64,000 nucleotides of DNA from Hydrococcus rivularis NIES-593 (lineage in GTDB: Bacteria > Cyanobacteriota > Cyanobacteriia > Cyanobacteriales > Microcystaceae), in contig NZ_MRCB01000014.1 in NCBI RefSeq assembly GCF_001904635.1, positions 1 through 64,000 on the forward strand. Direction: 5' to 3'. How positions within the stretch are numbered: position 1 is the stretch's first letter; each line of letters starts with the position of its first letter. The position numbers and the translations under genes are program-made. Positions 25,813 through 34,270 of the stretch are shown here, piece after piece. The notes under the pieces are model-generated. The model was not told the origin of the DNA. It worked only from the letters and a program-made list of their open reading frames with translations, and searched no databases.

Positions 25813-28464
25813 TCAAGCACTATCGCATCCCCTCTGCTGCTTCTGACGCTGGTAGACAAACCAGAGACAGATCGCTCCCGCAATCATCAGTAACCATTCG
25901 GCAGGTTCGGGAACGGCTGAGATAGTATTCAAAGAGCTAGGAGAAGGTAATTGTTGGTCTTCAATTTCTCGCTGAAAGCGATCGCTCCTCTGTTCTGCCT
26001 GCCGTAGGGCTTCTTGCTGGCGATCGTTCACCAGCACGATCGCCGATGAGTAGGGAGTCACGATTTCATACTGCTTTGCGATCGCGTGGATAGCATCTAA
26101 CTCCCGAACGTCATCGGGTTTGGTCGTTCGGCTCAAGTGCGCGATCCACTGTCGCGCCGCAATGGGACTGAATCCCTCGACTTGAGACGATGGTTCGCTT
26201 GTCTCCTCTAAAAACCAGGCATAGCCATCGACTAAGTTGATGGCAGACTCGCCCAAGCTAGGTTGCGTACCCAGTCGCCGCACGATCTCTTGAACTTGAG
26301 TCGCAACGCCGCCGCTACTATCCTGGATGGCTTGAAGCGTCGCATCGTCATAAGCGGGTTGGAGTCCGCCCAGATGGACTAGCCACAGAGGAGCTGGCAT
26401 TTGTAAGACCGATTTGCTATCTTGAGTCAGTTCGTAGCTACCCGAATCCGTGAGAAATAGAATAGCATCGTAAGCCCTATCGCCGCGCAAAGCCAAAAAC
26501 TGCTCCAGCATTTCTTTAGGTTGCAGGGTTCCATAGAAGGTTGCTTTATTCGCCGCGAATTCTTGCAAGCCATCCAAACGTTTGGGTTGGGCTGGTTTGG
26601 TTGCCGTTAGATAAAGATCGGCTTGGTTGTTTTTCAGGACATTTTCCTTGAGCCAGCGGAAAGTCTCAACAGTTTGCTGACGATGGCGATTCATGCTGTA
26701 CGAACCATCGAGGATGATGGCAAACCGCTGATTTTGAGGAAGGCGATAGGAGGAAGCGAACGGTTTTGCTAGAACGCGATCGCCATCGGGTAAAACGACT
26801 TCGTGGCTAACAGCTTGCACGTTTTTTGCGCTCAGAGTCGCGGGCAGCCAGCGATCCCCAGCTCCAACCGTCTTGCCATCGACAATTCGCTTCGTCTTGG
26901 ATGTCCAGAAGATATTGCGCCGTTCGAGGAGTTCGGGCAACGCCCAACCCGAATCTTGCTTCAAGACTTTGTAAGTCAACCATAGATGCATTTCCCCCTG
27001 TCCTAACGGTGGAATGGGAAAGGCGCGGAGTCGGTATTGATGGGGACCAACTTGCTCTAGGAGAGCCGGATCGACGCGACGGCTGACTTCATTGTTATAA
27101 ACCTCTTGAGCCGCACCGCGCGGAGCAATTTGAAAGACGTATCGCTTGGCGCGATCGCTTGTTTCGCCCAACCACACGCCCGTAACGACAGCGCTTTCGG
27201 GCAAGGAAAAGTAGTAGAGAATTTCCTCTTGGTCAAGGGTCTGGTTGCGATAGACTTCGTAAAGTTCCACATCTGCCCAGTTCCCTTGAGGTTTGACGGT
27301 AATTTCCTGCTGGGCTAACCAAACCCGCTCCTCGTTAATGTCTAACAGTCCTGCCTTTGCCTCGCCTCGGTTGAAAGTAGACTGAAGCGCCTTCTGAATT
27401 GCCGTTAGCTCTCCGCGCATAATCGGCGTATCGAAAAACTGGGCATAAAGTTCGGCTGCTTTTGCCTCGTCTGCTTCGGTTCCCTGATAGGCAAAGGGAG
27501 CAGTCAAGGCACTGTAGAGATTTTGTAGGTTTTGGGCAGAGCTGTCGGAGAAAGCAAAGGTGTTACGGTAGATGTCGTAGATGTGGCGATCGCTCCTAAA
27601 CCAAGGATAGCGGTATTTCGCTAGGTAGGCGTTCAGCAATCCCCGTCGAATCGCCTCCGATTTTTGCACTAACGCTTGGCGAGCTTGTTCGGTTTGCGAG
27701 GGAGTTTGCAGCAAAGCAAATGCTTGGTGTTGGGGCTGATGCGCGACAGCAATGAGAATTCCCATCCATCCCGCTAACACGGCAACGATAAATCCCCCTA
27801 CTAGAAAATTGCCGTGGCGGTTGGCAAGTTGTTTTAGGTTCTGCTTCCAGGCTAGCAAGTAAGCGATCGCCATTCCAAATGGTAGCGTGCCAAATCCAAT
27901 CGTTATAATGCCAAGGGGAAACAGATACAACAAAATAATCAGGATAACGAGGATAAAGCTAATGAAGGGCACTGCATAAAATGCAGATAGTGTCAAGAGG
28001 TAAAGAGCGATCGCTAGCATCACCGTCTGCCCTGCCAGATGCCACCAGTTAGCATTGCTAGAGTTGGAACCCCTCGCGCTCAAGAGCCAGTGGGTAAACG
28101 CAAGCGTCCCTAGCAGCCCACTCGTCAGAAATACGGTTGTGAAGGGCGTTAAATCGCGCAACCAGAAAAAGCGAGCCAGACATAGAATCAATAGCGGTGC
28201 TTCTACGCCGTAGAACAACTGGAATAGGGATATCGATCGCTTTTGTTTTGGGATTGCTCCGATCGCGGTGCAGGTGGTTGGAACTCCCACCAATCCGACG
28301 AAGGGAATCAGGAAATTCAAGGGGACTTTTCCGGCGATCGCATCGGCGATAATGGCAGGTGCTAAAAAGGGTAAGAATCCCAGATAAACGATTAACAGCA
28401 GCGAGCCGTTGAACAGCCAGAAAAGAACGCGAGAGAATTCATTAGATTGAGTTGGCGAGTTCAT
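25813..28464 (-). CDS. PEP-CTERM integral membrane protein (TIGR02921-like)
   Basis: The product has 883 residues from ATG 28464, chosen for its GGAGGAAT ribosome site 9 nt upstream and only a 4-bp gap from the preceding gene; the frame stays open to 28512. The N-terminal third has about eight membrane segments. A middle part resembles the VIT domain (AQQEITVKPQGNWADVELYE), then comes a von Willebrand A-like region with FAIILDGSYSMNRH (metal site DGSYS). The end is a PEP-CTERM sorting signal: VPEPAEWLLMIAGAICLWF, then a basic tail. This combination fits the cyanobacterial TIGR02921 family, found with an exosortase gene as here. Function is unknown; it may be the exosortase's dedicated substrate. 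Confidence 0.85.
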   Translation of the reverse strand: MNSPTQSNEFSRVLFWLFNGSLLLIVYLGFLPFLAPAIIADAIAGKVPLNFLIPFVGLVGVPTTCTAIGAIPKQKRSISLFQLFYGVEAPLLILCLARFFWLRDLTPFTTVFLTSGLLGTLAFTHWLLSARGSNSSNANWWHLAGQTVMLAIALYLLTLSAFYAVPFISFILVILIILLYLFPLGIITIGFGTLPFGMAIAYLLAWKQNLKQLANRHGNFLVGGFIVAVLAGWMGILIAVAHQPQHQAFALLQTPSQTEQARQALVQKSEAIRRGLLNAYLAKYRYPWFRSDRHIYDIYRNTFAFSDSSAQNLQNLYSALTAPFAYQGTEADEAKAAELYAQFFDTPIMRGELTAIQKALQSTFNRGEAKAGLLDINEERVWLAQQEITVKPQGNWADVELYEVYRNQTLDQEEILYYFSLPESAVVTGVWLGETSDRAKRYVFQIAPRGAAQEVYNNEVSRRVDPALLEQVGPHQYRLRAFPIPPLGQGEMHLWLTYKVLKQDSGWALPELLERRNIFWTSKTKRIVDGKTVGAGDRWLPATLSAKNVQAVSHEVVLPDGDRVLAKPFASSYRLPQNQRFAIILDGSYSMNRHRQQTVETFRWLKENVLKNNQADLYLTATKPAQPKRLDGLQEFAANKATFYGTLQPKEMLEQFLALRGDRAYDAILFLTDSGSYELTQDSKSVLQMPAPLWLVHLGGLQPAYDDATLQAIQDSSGGVATQVQEIVRRLGTQPSLGESAINLVDGYAWFLEETSEPSSQVEGFSPIAARQWIAHLSRTTKPDDVRELDAIHAIAKQYEIVTPYSSAIVLVNDRQQEALRQAEQRSDRFQREIEDQQLPSPSSLNTISAVPEPAEWLLMIAGAICLWFVYQRQKQQRGCDSA

Positions 28465-28468
28465 CGGT

Positions 28469-29983
28469 TTATTCCTCCAAACGGCGATCGATAGCCTGGT
28501 TAAGGCTGGCAATGAGGGTTTGCACTGCCGAATCGTCGGGGCGGCTAGCGCGATCGAACAGAACCGATGCCATCACCCAGATCGGTTCCCGACGGTTCAT
28601 TTCTCCCCACAGACGAGCGAGATATTCATCGGTGGTTCGCTCGGATGACTGAAACCAATAAGCAGCCGATCGCTCGCCGTTATTCAGCGATAACCAGCGT
28701 CCGAGCGTGTCGGAGGCAAGCTGCCGTCGCTCCATTTTATCGACCTGAAACCCGCTCCCAAGCAAGCACAGTTCGGGCGAGTGGTGCGCTTGCCAAGTTG
28801 GGCTAGATACCAGGATCGCCGAGCCAGACAGCCCTCGCACCTCAAACCGCAGTTTGCGAGCCTCTACGCCTGGATAGTCCTGAAAAAAATCTCGCTCGTA
28901 AGGACTCAGCGAGATTTCCTGCGTTACGATTGACGATGGCAGTTGCAAGTCTGCCAAGGTTAGCGATCGCGCCGCGATCGATGGAGGCTGGGGCAGCAAA
29001 GTCAGCGCGAGAACGCAGATCGCGACGAGAGCTTGAGGAACTAGGGATTTAAAATTTTTCTGTCTCTGAATTCTCGATACTTCCTCAGTTCGTTTTTCCG
29101 ATCGCTGTTTGGGCACAAACCGCAGCAATCCCCACGCCAACAAGCAACAGGAAAGAAACCCCATTAACCCCAAAGGAATATGTAGCATATTGGCAATTTC
29201 TGGCTGTTTTAGTCCATCGACGAGGATGACTAACGCTAGCACTCGCACGATGTTGGCAAGCATTAAAGAGAACAAATTGGCGATGCCGACCAACAGCCAG
29301 CGGATATCGATGCGACGACCTTCTAACCAGGTCAGTGCCAGCAGGAAGAGGGTTCCTATCCACAAACTTCTCAACCCGCTACAGGGCAGATCGACTTGGG
29401 AAATGCCATTCTCCAAAACGATGATGTCTTGGGAAGAAAGGGCGGAAACGTTTGCTCTTGCCAGGATAAATTCAACGGCACGAGCGGTAAGCATGCGGAC
29501 GGGAAAACCCAAACCCGTGCCGAACTTAATGCAGAACGGCAGGAGGGTTGCGATCGCGACGGCGATCGATAATCTTTTCTGCCAGATCGCGCTATCCAAA
29601 AACAACCCCAATAGACCGTAACTGCCCAGAATAAAACAGATCGCTGGCAACCGATCTAAGTCGAGAAACCAGCGAAAAGCATTGGCGGCGATCGCGCTGC
29701 CAAACATCAACGCCAGGGGCAGGGGACGCAGCACGGGGACTGCTGACCAACGAAGAAGCTGTTGGCGGTGCCGTATCCCTTGCACGATAAAAAATAACCC
29801 CGCTAATCCGAGCAGGATGAGGTTAAATAAACTCATCTCCCGAACTGCCCTTGTAAACCATTGCAGCGTCGGCAAGTTTAGATAAAGCCAGCTCAGCGCG
29901 ATCGCGCCACTGACTGCGATACCACTCCACAGCCTGCGCCCCGAACTGGCATTGCAGCCAATCGAGCTTTCTTCATTCGTCAT
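28469..29983 (-). CDS. Exosortase (XrtO-like) with EpsI-like C-terminal domain
   Basis: Exosortases are membrane cysteine transpeptidases or proteases that process PEP-CTERM proteins. The 504 residues have about eight membrane segments up to residue 345. The catalytic residues are C201 in DLPCSGLRSLW, R247 in NIVRVLALVIL and H268 in LHIPLGLMG. The C-terminal ~160 residues are a soluble EpsI-type domain (SLTLADLQLPSSIVTQEISL, then HHSPELCLLGSGF). This fused size and the TIGR02921 neighbour are features I associate with exosortase O; the subtype is inference. It is the first gene of a two-gene operon. No sugar-polymer genes are adjacent. Confidence 0.82.
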   Translation of the reverse strand: MTNEESSIGCNASSGRRLWSGIAVSGAIALSWLYLNLPTLQWFTRAVREMSLFNLILLGLAGLFFIVQGIRHRQQLLRWSAVPVLRPLPLALMFGSAIAANAFRWFLDLDRLPAICFILGSYGLLGLFLDSAIWQKRLSIAVAIATLLPFCIKFGTGLGFPVRMLTARAVEFILARANVSALSSQDIIVLENGISQVDLPCSGLRSLWIGTLFLLALTWLEGRRIDIRWLLVGIANLFSLMLANIVRVLALVILVDGLKQPEIANMLHIPLGLMGFLSCCLLAWGLLRFVPKQRSEKRTEEVSRIQRQKNFKSLVPQALVAICVLALTLLPQPPSIAARSLTLADLQLPSSIVTQEISLSPYERDFFQDYPGVEARKLRFEVRGLSGSAILVSSPTWQAHHSPELCLLGSGFQVDKMERRQLASDTLGRWLSLNNGERSAAYWFQSSERTTDEYLARLWGEMNRREPIWVMASVLFDRASRPDDSAVQTLIASLNQAIDRRLEE

Positions 29984-30158
29984 AATACTCCTCGGCGGTT
30001 ATTGCCAAAACCGTTGCTTAGATCCAAATCTGCTAATTTTTTTGGTTTTCTGCCACCCTTCTTATGCAAAACTCAGGTAGATAGTAAAAGCAGAAACTCG
30101 AACTTGTATCGTCCCAGACTTTAAGAGACAATCTTCGCAATAGCGATCGAATAAATAA

Positions 30159-30392
30159 ATGTCCGATAACACCGATCTTTTAATCTATCTCCACCAGCAA
30201 TCTGAGGCTGTATTCCTAACTGCACAACCTATTCCCAGAATGAGGAGGGCATTCATAGGAGCCTCCCGACGGCTAATCGAGGGCGTTAAGCGAGTTCAGC
30301 ATATTTCTATATTAGATTGGCTAAAAGCTAGTCTCTGTAAAGATTTGGCAAAGATTATGGAGGCGGCGCTCCTCGCCGAAATTTCTCGATGA
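30159..30392 (+). CDS. Possible small protein upstream of ABC transporter genes
   Basis: A 77-codon frame that ends by overlapping the start of the substrate-binding protein gene (ATGA at 30389-30392). The product (MSDNTDLLIYLHQQSEAV, then RMRRAFIGASRRLIEGVKRV) is basic in the middle, has no signal peptide, and matches nothing I recognise. The 4-bp overlap argues for translation coupling. The absence of a clear ribosome site and the lack of a family argue against it. Treat as uncertain. Confidence 0.35.
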   Translation: MSDNTDLLIYLHQQSEAVFLTAQPIPRMRRAFIGASRRLIEGVKRVQHISILDWLKASLCKDLAKIMEAALLAEISR

Positions 30393-31417
30393 AGAAATGG
30401 CGTTTTCTATTGGCAACCTTGCTGCTTGTCTCTTCCCTGAGTGCTTGTGCAGGGAGCGAAGCAGAGAGTGAAAGTCGCTTGGAAGTCGTGAAAAACCGAG
30501 GAACTCTCATCTGCGGAATCAACGGAGACGTTCCGGGATTCAGCTTCGTAGATGAAAAAGGTGAATACTCCGGTATGGATGTCGATTTATGTCGTGCCAT
30601 TGCTGCGGCTTTGTTTGACGACCCTAAAAAAGTCGAATTCCGTACCGTCAGCGCCCAAGAACGATTTACGGCGGTACAAACAGGAGAAATCGACCTACTC
30701 AGCCGCAATACGACTTGGACGATTAACCGAGATACAGCCGTTGGCATGGAATTTGGACCGACGCTCTTTTACGACGGTCAGGGGATAATGGCTGCTAAAG
30801 CAAGCGGCATAACTGAAGCAAAAAACTTAGAAGGAAAATCTATCTGCGTTCTTTCTGGAACGACGACGGAACAAAACTTAGCAGATTGGTTGCGATCGCA
30901 GGGGGTAAAGACTTATACTCCCGTTACCTCCGATAATGACGATGCTCTTTTTACCGCTTACGAGCAAGGACGTTGCGAAGCCGTTAGCGCCGATCGCTCC
31001 AAACTGGTCAGTCGGCGCACCCTGCTGCCCAAACCAGACGAGCATGTATTGCTAGACGCGGAGATTTCAAAAGAACCGTTGGGACCTGCGGTTGCCGATG
31101 GCGACTCACAATGGTTTGATGCGATTAAATGGATTACCTATACGCTTATCCAAGCGGAAGAATTTGGCATTAACTCTCAAAACTTGTCCAAATTTCAAAA
31201 TAGTCAAGATCCCAACATCAGACGTTTTCTGGGTCTCGATGAAAAACTGGGCCAAGAGATGGGATTGCCCAATGATTTTGCCTCTCGCGTCATCAGGCAC
31301 GTTGGCAACTATGGCGAAGTCTACGATCGCAACATCGGCAAACCTTTCCAGCTAGAACGCGGACTCAATAACCTCTGGACAAAAGGCGGACTCCTCTATT
31401 CGCCACCCTTCCGTTAG
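30389..31417 (+). CDS. Amino-acid ABC transporter substrate-binding lipoprotein
   Basis: The 342-residue protein binds amino acids in the periplasm for an AapJ/BztA-type uptake system. It starts with a lipoprotein signal, lipobox LSAC with Cys20. The bacterial solute-binding family 3 motifs follow: NRGTLICGINGDVPGFSF, then SGMDVDLCRAIAAALF, then FRTVSAQERFTAVQTGEIDLL. The C-terminal part has the AapJ-type ending (DFASRVIRHVGNYGEVYDRN). The gene directly precedes the permease. In other bacteria and cyanobacteria these systems carry neutral or acidic amino acids; the specificity here is not decided. Confidence 0.9.
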   Translation: MKKWRFLLATLLLVSSLSACAGSEAESESRLEVVKNRGTLICGINGDVPGFSFVDEKGEYSGMDVDLCRAIAAALFDDPKKVEFRTVSAQERFTAVQTGEIDLLSRNTTWTINRDTAVGMEFGPTLFYDGQGIMAAKASGITEAKNLEGKSICVLSGTTTEQNLADWLRSQGVKTYTPVTSDNDDALFTAYEQGRCEAVSADRSKLVSRRTLLPKPDEHVLLDAEISKEPLGPAVADGDSQWFDAIKWITYTLIQAEEFGINSQNLSKFQNSQDPNIRRFLGLDEKLGQEMGLPNDFASRVIRHVGNYGEVYDRNIGKPFQLERGLNNLWTKGGLLYSPPFR

Positions 31418-31588
31418 GAGAGTGTGGGGAGTGGGGGGACTTCTGAGACGGGGAGACAAGACCAACCACTCACTACTAACTACTATCGACTAACTAATCA
31501 CCACTAATAATCCAAAATCCGCCGTTCTCCTTGAAGAGGTTCAAGGAGCATGCGGCGGCTTCGCCAAAATCTAAAATCCTTTCATCCA

Positions 31589-32761
31589 ATGACCAATGAC
31601 GAAAAAATTCCTTTTTGGCGAGACGATCGCTTCCTAAAAATCCTCGTTCAGGTAGTAATCGTCTTCATCGTCGTTACTATCTTCGTTATTGCGGGAAATA
31701 ATCTCGCTCGTAACTTTCGCCGCAGGGGTTTAGATTTTAGCTTGGCATTTTTGCTCGATGCCAATCGCCCTGCTTCTTTTAAAATTGGCGATTCTCTCAT
31801 CCCATACAGTCCTACAGACCCCTACTTTCGTGCCCTTTTGGTAGGTTTGCTCAACTCGCTACGAGTGATGGTAAGCGGGATTATCCTTGCCGCCATCCTC
31901 GGCATTACCGTTGGCATAGGCAGATTATCGGATAATTGGCTAGTGCGAAAAATTGCCGCCGTTTATGTAGAAACATTTCGCAATACGCCCCTGCTATTGC
32001 AACTCTTTTTCTGGTATTTTGCCATTTTCTTAAGATTGCCGAAAATTGACAATCCACTCGTCGTTTGGGATTCCATTTTTCTCACCAACCGAGGAATGCA
32101 GATTCCTTTTCCGTCTGGAAACTTACAGACTTGGCTATCTTTAGGATTTCTGGTTTTGAGCGCCATTTTGGCCGTTATTATCTGGCGCAAACAAACCCAG
32201 GCAATTGTAAGTCAAGGGTCGTCAGGACGAGCCTTTCAAGTGGGATCGATCGGAATCGCGATCGCTGCCATTTTTACCCTAATTTTCGGTCTTGATTGGC
32301 AGCAACCTCAATTCGATCGCGCCACTAATAGTATTGAAGGAGGATTGAGCCTTTCTTCGGAATTTGCCGCCTTGACGTTCGGACTGACGGTTTACACGGC
32401 GGCATTTATTGCAGAAGTGGTTCGCGCGGGGATTCAGTCGGTAGGCAAAGGGCAATGGGAAGCAGCGAGGGCATTAGGACTAAAACCCTCTCTAATCATG
32501 CGTTTGGTCATATTTCCCCAAGCCTTGCGGGTCATGATTCCGCCCCTAACCAGCGAATTTCTCAACTTAGCCAAAAATTCTAGTTTAGCGATCGCCGTTC
32601 TTTACAGCGATATTTACGCGATATCTTACACGATTTCCAATCAAACGGGAAACGCCGTAGAAATGTTGCTAGTCGTTATGGCGACCTATTTGATTTTGAA
32701 TTTAATGATTGCTTCGCTCATGAACTGGTTCAACCGCTCGGTACAAATAAAGGAAAGATAA
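31589..32761 (+). CDS. Amino-acid ABC transporter permease (AapQ/BztB type)
   Basis: The product has 390 residues from ATG 31589 (MTNDEKIPFWRDDRF). The preceding in-frame 13 codons lie in a dispersed intergenic repeat, so this later start is preferred. There are about eight membrane segments. The long periplasmic insert after the first helix (SLAFLLDANRPASFKIGDS) is typical of AapQ. The inner-membrane EAA loop, which contacts the ATPase, is QWEAARALGLKPSLIMRLVI. Its usual partners, AapM permease and AapP ATPase, are not downstream, since a minus-strand gene follows 12 bp later. They must be encoded elsewhere. Confidence 0.9.
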   Translation: MTNDEKIPFWRDDRFLKILVQVVIVFIVVTIFVIAGNNLARNFRRRGLDFSLAFLLDANRPASFKIGDSLIPYSPTDPYFRALLVGLLNSLRVMVSGIILAAILGITVGIGRLSDNWLVRKIAAVYVETFRNTPLLLQLFFWYFAIFLRLPKIDNPLVVWDSIFLTNRGMQIPFPSGNLQTWLSLGFLVLSAILAVIIWRKQTQAIVSQGSSGRAFQVGSIGIAIAAIFTLIFGLDWQQPQFDRATNSIEGGLSLSSEFAALTFGLTVYTAAFIAEVVRAGIQSVGKGQWEAARALGLKPSLIMRLVIFPQALRVMIPPLTSEFLNLAKNSSLAIAVLYSDIYAISYTISNQTGNAVEMLLVVMATYLILNLMIASLMNWFNRSVQIKER

Positions 32762-32773
32762 TCGATATTGATA

Positions 32774-33289
32774 TTATGGTGCGTCTTGCCATTCAGGAGT
32801 CAGGGTACGATAGTCAAATTGAGCCACTCCTGGATGACATTTAACGCAAGTGTCGGCAGTAACGGGTTCGGAGAATTGAACTCTCGGATGAAGTGCCTTG
32901 AAATAACGAGATTGCTCTATCAGCAAAGGAACGGGTTCGTTCGTTGTTAAGGGACGGGAATAAGCACTCAAGTAATCCCAGATTAGAAGTTGCGTAATCC
33001 TAATCAAATTCGTCAGCGATCGACCGTAATGGTCTTCAGGGTTTTCTAGAAGTTGTTTCCAGGTTTCCGTTGGCATAACTTCTGGAGGAATGGCGATATG
33101 ACAGCCAGAGCAATTTTCTAAATATAAATCTCGTCCGTTTTCGTAGCGACTGGGAATCGGATCGAGGGCAAATGCCATCCCCCACCCCAGTCCGACGCAC
33201 CACAACGCGATCGCCAATAACAAAATGAACGGCGAAAGAACCTTTGCAGTTTTGTGTCGAATCCGTTTTTGTCGAACTAAGTTGAACAT
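32774..33289 (-). CDS. Dihaem c-type cytochrome (DHC family)
   Basis: From ATG 33289 the product has 171 residues; a TTG at 33301 is possible and would overlap the upstream gene. A membrane anchor or signal (about residues 18-45, FILLLAIALWCVGLGWG) leads to a periplasmic or lumenal domain with two haem motifs, CSGCH and CVKCH. RYENGRDLYLENCSGCHIAI and LLIEQSRYFKALHP match the dihaem cytochrome DHC family. The role in electron transfer is unassigned. It follows the MoxR gene with at most 8 bp between them and is probably cotranscribed. Confidence 0.8.
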   Translation of the reverse strand: MFNLVRQKRIRHKTAKVLSPFILLLAIALWCVGLGWGMAFALDPIPSRYENGRDLYLENCSGCHIAIPPEVMPTETWKQLLENPEDHYGRSLTNLIRITQLLIWDYLSAYSRPLTTNEPVPLLIEQSRYFKALHPRVQFSEPVTADTCVKCHPGVAQFDYRTLTPEWQDAP

Positions 33290-33297
33290 TTGTTGTT

Positions 33298-34230
33298 TCA
33301 AGTGGCAACGATTTCCACCGGGATGGTACGCAGCAACCTTTCGACAATTGTCTTGGCTTGTCGTCCGCCTGCGGGAATCAGACGGTGCGACAAAACGTGA
33401 GGTGCCAGCAATTTAACATCATCAGGAATAGCATAATCTCGTCCCTCTAGGAAAGCCAGTGCCTGAGTTGCCTTTTGTAAAGCGACGGTGCCTCGCGGAC
33501 TTACTCCTAATGTAATTTCGTCATCGCTGCGGGATGCTCGCACCAAATTGAGCATATATTTCTGTAAATCTGCGGTCACTTTGACCTGACTGACGAGATG
33601 TTGTAATTCTAGAACGTCTTCTAGGGAAATGCAGGGTTGCAGTTCGTCGCTGCTAATTCTCTGGCGTTGTTTTTGCAACATTTGCAGTTCTTCTTGTTCG
33701 GTCGGATAGCCCAGACTCAGAGAAATAGTAAAGCGATCCATTTGTGCTTCTGGTAAGGGAAATGTCCCTTGATACTCGATGGGATTCTGTGTGGCAATGA
33801 CAAAAAAAGGTTGGGGAACGGGACGGGCTGCGCCATCTACCGTCACCTGTTTCTCTTCCATCACCTCTAGCAAGGCGGACTGGGTGCGGGGAGTTGCTCG
33901 GTTGATTTCATCGGCGAGCAAAACGTTAGCAAAGGCAGGTCCCGATAGAAATTCGAATTCTCTCGTGTTAGGATTCCAAATATTCGTCCCCGTAATATCG
34001 GTTGGCAGCAAGTCTGGGGTACATTGGATGCGCTGGAAACGACCGTTAATCGATCGCGCTAAGGATTTCGCCAGCAGAGTTTTACCTACCCCAGGAACGT
34101 CTTCCAAAAGGGCATGACCGCCACTCAGCAGGGCGACTAACACTAACCGAATCGCATTCGCTTTTCCGACAATCGTGCGACTTAGGTTTTCGGTCAGCGT
34201 GTCAATTTTTTCTCTCATAGGAATCGTCAA
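33298..34230 (-). CDS. MoxR-family AAA+ ATPase
   Basis: MoxR proteins are chaperone-like ATPases that help metallate or assemble other proteins, often with von Willebrand A partners. The 310-residue protein has Walker A (EDVPGVGKTLLAKSLA), Walker B (VLLADEINRATPRTQSALLE), sensor 1 (FFVIATQNPIE) and the lid domain (LGVSPRGTVALQKATQALAF). The length is normal. No VWA or DUF58 gene is adjacent. Instead a dihaem cytochrome gene follows within a few bases. Confidence 0.93.
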   Translation of the reverse strand: MTIPMREKIDTLTENLSRTIVGKANAIRLVLVALLSGGHALLEDVPGVGKTLLAKSLARSINGRFQRIQCTPDLLPTDITGTNIWNPNTREFEFLSGPAFANVLLADEINRATPRTQSALLEVMEEKQVTVDGAARPVPQPFFVIATQNPIEYQGTFPLPEAQMDRFTISLSLGYPTEQEELQMLQKQRQRISSDELQPCISLEDVLELQHLVSQVKVTADLQKYMLNLVRASRSDDEITLGVSPRGTVALQKATQALAFLEGRDYAIPDDVKLLAPHVLSHRLIPAGGRQAKTIVERLLRTIPVEIVAT

Positions 34231-34270
34231 ATTTAATATTAACTAACTTTCCCGATTCCCCTGCCAGATT

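Noticed and set aside
30355-30747. 130-codon ORF on the minus strand over the ABC binding-protein gene
   Set aside because: It lies fully antisense to a gene with clear family motifs and has no recognisable features itself.
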